Assembly: GCA_902797565.1 (NCBI GenBank)
Contig: CADBTO010000033.1
Coordinates: 1 to 8,557 of the forward strand
Source of the DNA: an uncultured Lachnospiraceae bacterium
GTDB taxonomy: Bacteria > Bacillota > Clostridia > Lachnospirales > Lachnospiraceae
Length of the DNA stretch: 8,557 nucleotides
Reading direction: 5' to 3'
Position numbers and translations under genes: made by a program. This document shows positions 1 to 4,364 of the stretch, piece by piece (positions within the stretch are counted from its first letter, which is position 1; every line of letters starts with the position of its first letter). The notes below the pieces were generated by a model that was not told the DNA's origin, did no database searches, and saw nothing but the letters and a program-made list of their open reading frames with translations.

Positions 1-52
1 AGCATTTTTTTAATTTTTTTTTATTTTTTTGGAGAGTTGAGGTGTAAAAGAT

Positions 53-202
53 ATGGGCGTGTTCAAAAGTTATCTGCGCAGGCTCCTGCAGGATCTGAAA
101 GACGTCAAAGAAGCAAACGATGCGAATGACCCGCAAAAAGTGGAGGCCCTGCTGAAAGCCCTGATCGAAGATACCCAGAAAGGCATCGAGGACAATGGTT
201 AA
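53..202 (+). CDS. Small helical protein of unknown function (49 aa)
   Basis: I do not recognise the function. The reading frame opens after an in-frame TGA at 38-40 and starts at ATG 53, eight bases after a GAGGTG ribosome binding site (39-44). It ends with TAA at 200-202 and is followed directly by an intrinsic terminator, so it looks like a complete gene. The product begins MGVFKSYLRRLLQDLKDVKE and is charged, with no signal peptide, cysteines or transmembrane segment. Leucines spaced 3-4 apart in residues 4-20 and 33-38 suggest two amphipathic helices around a DANDPQ turn. It faces rplL tail to tail and shares its terminator. Its promoter is not visible; the 52 bases upstream are almost pure T and A. 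It could be a helical-hairpin regulatory or binding protein, but that is a guess. Confidence 0.6.
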   Translation: MGVFKSYLRRLLQDLKDVKEANDANDPQKVEALLKALIEDTQKGIEDNG

Positions 203-219
203 ATCATCAAAGTTCAACA

Positions 220-247
220 AAAACCCCTCCCGGTTGGGAGGGGTTTT
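220..247. terminator. Bidirectional intrinsic terminator
   Basis: Perfect inverted repeat: AAAACCCCTCCC (220-231), loop GGTT (232-235), then GGGAGGGGTTTT (236-247). The plus-strand run of T ends transcripts of the small gene at 53-202. The A run at 219-223 becomes a U run on the minus strand and ends rplJ-rplL transcripts 21 bases after the rplL stop. A terminator in this position separates rplL from anything further downstream. Confidence 0.9.
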
Positions 248-268
248 GCTTTCGCAATCTATGATCTA

Positions 269-643
269 TTATTTCAATGTCACCTTCGCGCCCTGCTCTT
301 CGAGCTTGCCCTTGATGTCCTCTGCAGAAGCCTTGTCTGCAGCTTCCTTGACGATCTTCGGAGCGTTGTCTACCAGATCCTTTGCCTCTTTCAGGCCCAG
401 GCCTGTCACTTCGCGGACAACCTTGATGACCTTGACCTTGTTCGGGCCTACCTCTGTCAGCTCCACATCGAACTCGTCCTTCTCTTCCGCAGCTTCACCA
501 GCGCCGCCTGCAGCAGCCACAACAACGCCTGCAGCAGCAGACACACCAAACTCTTCCTCAGCTGCCTTTACATACTCGTTCAGCTCCAGAACGGTCAGCT
601 CTTTGATCGCTTCAATAAACTCTTCCTTGCTCAGCTTCGCCAT
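269..643 (-). CDS. rplL: 50S ribosomal protein L7/L12
   Basis: Stalk protein of the large ribosomal subunit; its dimers bind the L10 C-terminus and recruit and activate the GTPases EF-Tu, EF-G and IF2. The 124-residue product has the family layout: an N-terminal dimerisation domain (about 1-35), an Ala/Gly hinge (36-53), and a C-terminal domain (54-124) with the conserved segment [17 protein letters not shown] (76-92), which contacts the factors. The frame is open further upstream, but ATG 643 is chosen because AGGAGG sits at 654-659 and the protein then begins MAKLSKEEF as expected. It is last in the rplJ-rplL unit, 122 bases after rplJ, and is followed by a terminator rather than rpoB. The leader holds a near-perfect tandem repeat (TTAAGAACTT at 661-670, ATAAGAACTT at 671-680). 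Confidence 0.97.
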   Translation of the reverse strand: MAKLSKEEFIEAIKELTVLELNEYVKAAEEEFGVSAAAGVVVAAAGGAGEAAEEKDEFDVELTEVGPNKVKVIKVVREVTGLGLKEAKDLVDNAPKIVKEAADKASAEDIKGKLEEQGAKVTLK

Positions 644-765
644 GATATATGTTCCTCCTATTAAGAACTTATAAGAACTTTTTGCGCGCCCATCAAAAGC
701 ACGCAGCCACATTTGATCATTTCAGAACACCTTTGCGCGTGCCATTTCGCGCACAGCGACGTATA

Positions 766-1317
766 TTATGCTGCCGCCTCTTCCGCAGGTGCTTCTGCTT
801 CTGCCGCCGGTGCAGCTGCCGCAGCAGCCTCTCCGCCGCCCTTTTCCGCGATCTGGTTCATCACGCGCAGGATATTCGTGATCGGGCTCTGCAGGCTTCC
901 CAGCAGGCGTCCAATCAGGACATCCCTCGGCGGGATCGAGGAAATCTCTTCCATAGCCTTTGCATCATAGAAATCCCCTTCCACGACACCGGCTTTGATC
1001 TCCAGCTTCGGCGCTTTCTTTGCAAATTCTGCAATGATGCGTGCCGGAGCAGTCGCGTCTTCTTTTGAAATAGCAATCGCAGAAGGACCAGCCAGCACCT
1101 CGGTCAGAGGCTCAAACTCCGTATCCTTGACAGCGAATCGCATCATTGTGTTTTTGTAGACTTTGTAGGTTACATTGTTTTCACGGAGCTGCTTCCGGAG
1201 CGCAGTATCCTGATCCACAGTCAGCCCGCAGTAATCTACAACGACTACAGAAGCAGCATCCTTGATGTTTGCGGAAATTTCTTCCACAATGGGCTGCTTT
1301 AATTCAACCTTCGCCAT
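766..1317 (-). CDS. rplJ: 50S ribosomal protein L10
   Basis: Anchors the L7/L12 dimers to 23S rRNA next to L11, and in many bacteria binds its own mRNA leader to limit rplJ-rplL expression. The product is 183 residues. It has an RNA-binding N-terminal domain with YKVYKNTMMRFA (51-62) and the GPSAIAISKED segment (77-87), then the helix that carries L12 dimers (about 132-160), ending in an Ala/Glu-rich tail (160-183) common in Clostridia. ATG 1317 is preferred over an upstream in-frame TTG (1335), because AAGGAGAT lies between them at ribosome-binding distance. The gene follows a long structured leader with its own promoter. Confidence 0.97.
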   Translation of the reverse strand: MAKVELKQPIVEEISANIKDAASVVVVDYCGLTVDQDTALRKQLRENNVTYKVYKNTMMRFAVKDTEFEPLTEVLAGPSAIAISKEDATAPARIIAEFAKKAPKLEIKAGVVEGDFYDAKAMEEISSIPPRDVLIGRLLGSLQSPITNILRVMNQIAEKGGGEAAAAAAPAAEAEAPAEEAAA

Positions 1318-1352
1318 TGCAATCTCCTTTGTCAATCAAGCAGGGGAACGCA

Positions 1353-1395
1353 AACCTCCCCCACTCACCACGCGGGGTACGCCCGGCAATGCCGG
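1353..1395 (+). repeat. GC-rich dispersed repeat, copy 1 (inside the rplJ leader)
   Basis: This 43-base stretch matches 5724-5766 (minus strand) at 34 of 43 positions without gaps. It ends in a CCGGC-AAT-GCCGG palindrome (1383-1395). The GGGGT at 1374-1378 can also pair with ACCCC at 1411-1415. It lies in the untranslated rplJ leader between the attenuator and the ribosome binding site. Its orientation is opposite to the rplJ transcript. Confidence 0.65.
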
Positions 1396-1424
1396 AAACT
1401 TTCTTTACGAACCCCTCGTATACA

Positions 1425-1462
1425 TAAAATCCCTGTCCGACGCATGCACGCAGCAGACAGGG
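1425..1462 (-). terminator. Possible attenuator in the rplJ leader
   Basis: On the minus strand CCCTGTC (1462-1456) pairs with GACAGGG (1437-1431) around an 18-base loop with some inner pairing, and ATTTTA follows directly. The U run is short (four), so this is a weak intrinsic terminator. An upstream hairpin CCCTG/CAGGG (1503-1499 with 1490-1486) offers a competing partner: its CAGGG could pair with the terminator's CCCTG (1462-1458). That is the arrangement expected of a terminator/antiterminator switch governed by L10 binding. Confidence 0.5.
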
Positions 1463-1638
1463 AGAACAATTCATATCTGAATCAACCCTGCAAAAATACA
1501 GGGGAGAATCTTCCAATCATCTGTCCTCGGCAGGATTTCCGCTGGCTGCGATGGAATGGCCAGCACCTGCTGTCTACGGCACATCGTCCGGCTTTCCGGA
1601 AAAATCCCGGAAGACCGTGGTGCGTCAAAAAACGCACC
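1456..1638 (-). ncRNA. L10 leader (autoregulatory 5' UTR of rplJ-rplL)
   Basis: Reading the minus strand from the predicted start near 1637, the leader opens with a 7-bp hairpin (1632-1638 with 1619-1625). Next comes a TTCCGG/CCGGAA hairpin, then the string GTAGACAGCAGGTGC (1577-1563), which I recognise as the L10-binding leader motif. It is followed by a GCTGG/CCAGC hairpin nested in GCAGG/CCTGC and by CTGCCGAGGACAG (1533-1521). TCTTCC near 1612 can pair with GGAAGA near 1509 to close the domain. Binding of the L10-L12 complex here represses rplJ-rplL in Bacillota. Identification is from the remembered motif plus its fold; a covariance-model search would settle it. The sequence from 1318 to 1455 continues the untranslated leader and contains a dispersed repeat copy. 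Confidence 0.8.
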
Positions 1639-1643
1639 ATCTA

Positions 1644-1672
1644 TATCTATCACATATTTTTTGGAATGTCAA
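1644..1672 (-). promoter_or_regulatory. Promoter of rplJ-rplL
   Basis: Minus strand: TTGACA (1672-1667), a 17-base spacer, TAGATA (1649-1644), with TGA just upstream making an extended -10. Match to the housekeeping sigma-A consensus is very good. Transcription should start near 1637, at the 5' hairpin of the L10 leader. Confidence 0.85.
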
Positions 1673-1708
1673 CCGTTTTTTATTTTTTTCTGCGCATTTC
1701 GCAAAAAA

Positions 1709-2404
1709 TTATGCCCCAACCTTCAGCGGGTTCACCTTCACACCAGGCCCCATCGTCGAGGTCACTGTCACAGTACGAAGGAAAGCGCCCTTCACAGCCG
1801 CAGGCCTTGCTTTTACGATTGCATCCATCAGCGCACGGAAGTTGTCTGCCAGATCCTGCTCACTGAAGGAAGCTTTTCCCACCGGAACATGGATAATATT
1901 GGACTTGTCCAGGCGGTACTCAATCTTACCAGCTTTGATATCCTCGATCGCACGGGTCACATCCATGGTCACCGTTCCAGCCTTCGGGTTCGGCATGAGG
2001 CCTTTCGGGCCAAGCACGCGGCCCAGACGGCCGACGACGCCCATCATGTCCGGTGTTGCAACGACCGCATCAAACTCAAACCAGCCTTCGTTCTGGATCT
2101 TCGGAATCAGCTCTTCGCCGCCCACATAATCCGCACCGGCAGCCTGTGCCTCGTCCAGTTTCGTACCCTTTGCGAAAACCAGCACGCGCACTGTCTTCCC
2201 AGTACCATGGGGCAGTACGACAGCGCCACGAACCTGCTGATCCGCATGACGGCCATCACAGCCTGTCCGGATGTGTACTTCCACGGTCTCGTCGAATTTC
2301 GCTGTCGCGTTCTTCTTCACGATACCCAAAGCTTCCTCAGGATCATAAAGCTTCTGCTTCTCAAAAGAGGCAATTGCCTCCCTGTATTTCTTACTCTTTT
2401 TCAT
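1709..2404 (-). CDS. rplA: 50S ribosomal protein L1
   Basis: Forms the mobile L1 stalk of the 50S subunit near the E site, where it helps release deacylated tRNA; it also binds its own mRNA to repress synthesis. The 231-residue product is of normal length. It has the family signature [20 protein letters not shown] (125-144) and the RNA-binding N-terminal part (about 1-65, starting [10 protein letters not shown]). ATG 2404 is chosen over upstream in-frame codons because AGGAGG lies just before it (minus strand, 2415-2410) and the N-terminus then fits the family. It follows rplK by 113 bases, a gap filled by two RNA hairpins. Past the stop lies an A/T-rich inverted repeat (about 1685-1708) with no U run after it, so some read-through into the rplJ leader is possible. 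Confidence 0.97.
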   Translation of the reverse strand: MKKSKKYREAIASFEKQKLYDPEEALGIVKKNATAKFDETVEVHIRTGCDGRHADQQVRGAVVLPHGTGKTVRVLVFAKGTKLDEAQAAGADYVGGEELIPKIQNEGWFEFDAVVATPDMMGVVGRLGRVLGPKGLMPNPKAGTVTMDVTRAIEDIKAGKIEYRLDKSNIIHVPVGKASFSEQDLADNFRALMDAIVKARPAAVKGAFLRTVTVTSTMGPGVKVNPLKVGA

Positions 2405-2415
2405 GAAAACCTCCT

Positions 2416-2445
2416 GTGGTTCATACGCGGGCTCTACGCTCCCAC
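2416..2445 (-). promoter_or_regulatory. L1-binding site mimic in the rplA leader
   Basis: On the minus strand GTGG (2445-2442) pairs with CCAC (2419-2416). The strand reads GTGGGAGCG, a short loop, CGC, then GTATGAACCAC, directly upstream of the AGGAGG of rplA. The GUGGGAG strand opposite an unpaired stretch ending ACCAC resembles the L1-binding region of 23S rRNA (helices 76-77). That is how L1 translational operators are known to work in bacteria. Position next to the rplA start supports feedback repression by L1. Proof would need L1 binding or a covariance search. Confidence 0.55.
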
Positions 2446-2468
2446 ATTCATGCCACCACAAACCCTGC

Positions 2469-2513
2469 GCCGGACCCGTACTTGCACGAAATCCGTACCG
2501 CAAGGCGTCCGGC
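2469..2513 (-). other. Nested hairpin after rplK
   Basis: GCCGGAC (2469-2475) pairs with GTCCGGC (2507-2513). Inside it TTGC (2482-2485) pairs with GCAA (2500-2503), and ACG (2486-2488) with CGT (2494-2496). It begins 4 bases after the rplK stop codon. No U run follows, so it is not an intrinsic terminator. It may stabilise the rplK message end or mark a processing point. Confidence 0.55.
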
Positions 2514-2517
2514 AGCC

Positions 2518-2943
2518 TTAGTCTACTACTTCAACACCCATGGACCTTGCGGTACCCGCGATCATTGTGCAGGCCGCTTCAACGGTTGCAGCGTTCAGAT
2601 CCGGCATCTTTGTTTCAGCGATCTCCTGAATCTGTGCCTTTGTGATCTTCGCCACTTTGGTCTTGTTCGGAACACCTGAACCCTTGTCAATCTTTGCAGC
2701 CTTCTTAATCAGGACAGCTGCAGGCGGGGTCTTGGTAATAAACGTAAAACTCCTGTCCGCATAGACAGTGATCACAGTCGGGACAACCGTGTCCCCCATA
2801 TCAGCAGTCCTTGCATTGAACTGCTTTGTAAATTCCACGATATTTACACCGTGCTGGCCTAGAGCCGGGCCAACAGGCGGAGCCGGGGTCGCTTTCCCGG
2901 CAGCAATCTGGAGCTTGATATAGCCTTCGATCTTCTTTGCCAC
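2518..2943 (-). CDS. rplK: 50S ribosomal protein L11
   Basis: Binds the GTPase-associated centre of 23S rRNA at the base of the L12 stalk and takes part in factor binding and the stringent response. The 141-residue product has the standard length. The proline-rich N-terminal motif [11 protein letters not shown] lies at 22-32 and the rRNA-binding C-terminal domain at about 67-141. The start is a GTG (2943): the family N-terminus (here [13 protein letters not shown]) begins there, and GGAGGAAG stands just upstream. An in-frame ATG at 2988 lacks a ribosome binding site and would add 15 unrelated residues. The gene lies 72 bases after nusG; that gap contains a perfect 7-bp hairpin (2976-2992). 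Confidence 0.97.
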   Translation of the reverse strand: MAKKIEGYIKLQIAAGKATPAPPVGPALGQHGVNIVEFTKQFNARTADMGDTVVPTVITVYADRSFTFITKTPPAAVLIKKAAKIDKGSGVPNKTKVAKITKAQIQEIAETKMPDLNAATVEAACTMIAGTARSMGVEVVD

Positions 2944-2975
2944 TTTCAACTTCCTCCGTATAATGTCGATTCCAA

Positions 2976-2992
2976 AACGATGGTTCATCGTT
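2976..2992 (-). other. Small hairpin in the nusG-rplK gap
   Basis: Perfect 7-bp stem AACGATG/CATCGTT with a three-base loop, flanked on both sides by TTTTGGAA on the minus strand. The U run after it is only a few bases and interrupted, so it is a poor terminator. It might tune L11 translation or message decay. Confidence 0.4.
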
Positions 2993-3015
2993 CCAAAATC
3001 TTTTCAGAATTACAA

Positions 3016-3537
3016 TTACTTCAGCTTTTCGACATCTTCAAACCCGATCTCCACCGGTGTTTCCCTGCCAAACATCTCCACGCCAACGGTCACGGTCTGC
3101 TTGCCTTCGTTGACCGCAGTCACCACACCTTCCGTATCTTTCCAGACACCTCCGGTGATTGTCACGGCATCGCCTTCGGCAATGTCGATCTGGATCTGCA
3201 CTTCGTCCCGAATGCCAAGCGCCTTCATTTCATCTTCCGTCAGCGGCACAGGATCCGATCCCGGTCCCACGAACCCGGTCACGCCCCGCGTGTTCCGGAC
3301 CACATACCAGGTATCCTCGTTCATAATCATGTTTACCAGGACATAGCCGGGGAAAAGCTTCCGCGAAACTTTCTTTTTGGCACCATTTTTCATCTCCGTC
3401 ACTTCCTGCATGGGCACACGGACTTCGAGGATCTGGTCCTCAAGATGACGGTTTTCTACAGTTTTGTCAATATTCGCCTTCACCTTATTCTCATATCCTG
3501 AATAAGTATGCGCCACATACCAGTGTGCATCTTCCAT
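3016..3537 (-). CDS. nusG: Transcription antitermination/pausing factor NusG
   Basis: Universal elongation factor that binds the RNA polymerase clamp and, through its KOW domain, ribosomal S10 or Rho. The 173-residue product begins MEDAHWYVAHTYSGYE. The NGN domain covers about 4-110 and contains the hallmark segments KLFPGYVLVNM (60-70) and DTWYVVRNTRGVTGFVG (75-91). The C-terminal KOW domain (about 120-173) ends with the typical VEMFGRETPVEI (153-164). ATG 3537 is preferred over an upstream TTG that overlaps the GGAGG ribosome binding site. It sits between secE (43-base gap) and rplK, the classic order. Confidence 0.97.
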   Translation of the reverse strand: MEDAHWYVAHTYSGYENKVKANIDKTVENRHLEDQILEVRVPMQEVTEMKNGAKKKVSRKLFPGYVLVNMIMNEDTWYVVRNTRGVTGFVGPGSDPVPLTEDEMKALGIRDEVQIQIDIAEGDAVTITGGVWKDTEGVVTAVNEGKQTVTVGVEMFGRETPVEIGFEDVEKLK

Positions 3538-3580
3538 AAAATACGATACCTCCAATCAGCGACGCCTGGATCTCAGGGTC

Positions 3581-3802
3581 TCAAAATGTCAGATTCACCA
3601 GTTTGTCAACACCGAACTGGATCACCATATCAAAAAGCACGATCAAAAGAGAGATGATTACAGAGATGACAATGGTCGCTGAAGTCTGGCTGGTCACCAG
3701 CTGGCGATCTGCCCAGACGATCTTGCCCCACTCTGTCTTCACGCCGTCCCACCAGTTTGAAACGCCGTTTTTCTCCTTTTTCTTCTCATTCGCTCCTGCC
3801 AT
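3581..3802 (-). CDS. secE: Preprotein translocase subunit SecE
   Basis: Essential membrane subunit that clamps SecY in the SecYEG protein-export channel. The 73-residue product is the short, single-span form found in Gram-positive bacteria. It has a charged cytoplasmic N-terminus, the conserved amphipathic segment GVKTEWGKIVWADRQ (20-34), then one transmembrane helix (about 41-63). The ribosome binding site (GGCGGTGAAG before ATG 3802) is weaker than those of its neighbours. rpmG ends 14 bases upstream, so the two genes are surely co-transcribed. Confidence 0.95.
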   Translation of the reverse strand: MAGANEKKKEKNGVSNWWDGVKTEWGKIVWADRQLVTSQTSATIVISVIISLLIVLFDMVIQFGVDKLVNLTF

Positions 3803-3816
3803 ACAGCTTCACCGCC

Positions 3817-3966
3817 TTACTTTGTTTCCTTATGTAAGGTGTGCTTCCGGCAGAACCGGCAGTACTTTTTCGTTTCCATCCTGTCGGGATGGGTCTGCTT
3901 GTTCTTTGTGGTATTGTAATTCCGCTGCTTGCATTCTGTACAAGCCAAGGTAGCCCTTACTCGCAT
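3817..3966 (-). CDS. rpmG: 50S ribosomal protein L33 (zinc-binding form)
   Basis: Small protein of the large subunit near the E site. The 49-residue product has two CxxC pairs (Cys9/Cys12 and Cys36/Cys39) that make the zinc ribbon of the C+ form; zinc-independent paralogues lack them. ATG 3966 is chosen because GGGAGGTG precedes it and the sequence then starts [12 protein letters not shown], matching the family. An in-frame ATG 48 bases upstream falls inside a leader hairpin. It is the first gene of the rpmG-secE-nusG-rplK-rplA unit, with a promoter about 130 bases before it. Confidence 0.95.
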   Translation of the reverse strand: MRVRATLACTECKQRNYNTTKNKQTHPDRMETKKYCRFCRKHTLHKETK

Positions 3967-3986
3967 CTGGCTTCCACCTCCCATAC

Positions 3987-4032
3987 GCTTTTGGCGGATT
4001 GCCATTTTCATCATAAAACCGCCTTGAAAAGC
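3987..4032 (-). promoter_or_regulatory. Nested leader hairpin upstream of rpmG
   Basis: Three stacked stems: GCTTTT (3987-3992) with AAAAGC (4027-4032), GGCGG (3993-3997) with CCGCC (4019-4023), and TTTT (4005-4008) with AAAA (4015-4018) around a six-base loop. Only a TTG bulge and a seven-base internal loop interrupt it. On the minus-strand transcript it ends about four bases before the GGGAGG of rpmG. It is therefore placed to affect ribosome access. The regulator, if any, cannot be read from the sequence. Confidence 0.5.
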
Positions 4033-4101
4033 AAGACAATTTCATGCAAAAAAAAAGAACCCACCACCAATATGTTCCTAACGCTGTTCCATCGCCCGCC
4101 A

Positions 4102-4130
4102 AGAATACCATATTTTTCAAAAAAAGTCAA
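4102..4130 (-). promoter_or_regulatory. Promoter of the rpmG-secE-nusG-rplKA operon
   Basis: Minus strand: TTGACT (4130-4125), a 17-base spacer, TATTCT (4107-4102). Near-consensus sigma-A promoter; transcription should start near 4095, giving a leader of about 130 bases. It is back to back with the promoter of the FliD-like gene. Confidence 0.85.
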
Positions 4131-4210
4131 CCAAATGTTCGTTGCAATGTTTCATTAAAAATGCACAAAAAATTTATGAAATTTCGTTAAGTTTTACGGT
4201 TAATTATTTG

Positions 4211-4242
4211 GTGACTTTGTACTTGAAAAGTGGTATTATAAT
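4211..4242 (+). promoter_or_regulatory. Putative promoter of the FliD-like gene
   Basis: GTGACT (4211-4216), 17 bases, TATTAT (4234-4239) preceded by TGG, which gives an extended -10; an overlapping TATAAT lies at 4237-4242. This is sigma-A type. I find no GCCGATAA-type box for the flagellar sigma factor. The -35 element is only moderate. Confidence 0.55.
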
Positions 4243-4257
4243 GTCGAGGGGGCTATG

Positions 4258-4317
4258 GCACGAATGCGCGGGAGTATAAATCAACAGAAATCAATCCCGA
4301 AAGCATTCCGTCCGTGC
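4258..4317 (+). promoter_or_regulatory. Long leader hairpin before the FliD-like gene
   Basis: Three coaxial stems in the 5' UTR: GCAC (4258-4261) with GTGC (4314-4317), GAATGC (4262-4267) with GCATTC (4303-4308), and CGGGA (4269-4273) with TCCCG (4295-4299), closing an A-rich 21-base loop. The hairpin begins about 12 bases after the predicted transcription start and ends about 30 bases before the ribosome binding site. It does not match the cyclic-di-GMP riboswitches I know. It may be a protein-binding or stability element. Confidence 0.5.
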
Positions 4318-4364
4318 AAATAAGGGAGAACCATGATGAAATCTATAGAAAGGAGGGGGCTTCC

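Noticed and set aside
733..752. TGCGCG/CGCGCA hairpin in the rplJ-rplL gap as a processing or regulatory site
   Set aside because: A 6-bp stem of alternating GC with an eight-base loop is too slight to claim function without conservation data.
1673..1708. A terminator after rplA
   Set aside because: There is an inverted repeat (TGCG/CGCA flanked by T and A runs), but on the minus strand the stem is followed by A residues, not U, so it is not a convincing intrinsic terminator.
1556..2521. A 321-codon plus-strand open frame opposite rplA and the rplJ leader
   Set aside because: It is a shadow of rplA; the opposite strand encodes a clear L1 with start signals.
3830..4120. A 96-codon minus-strand frame overlapping rpmG and its promoter
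   Set aside because: It begins inside the promoter spacer upstream of the expected transcript start and overlaps the well-supported L33 in another frame.
4240..4364. A cyclic-di-GMP (GEMM) riboswitch before the FliD-like gene
   Set aside because: The leader folds into a single long hairpin and lacks the conserved two-helix core and tetraloop-receptor motifs of that riboswitch.
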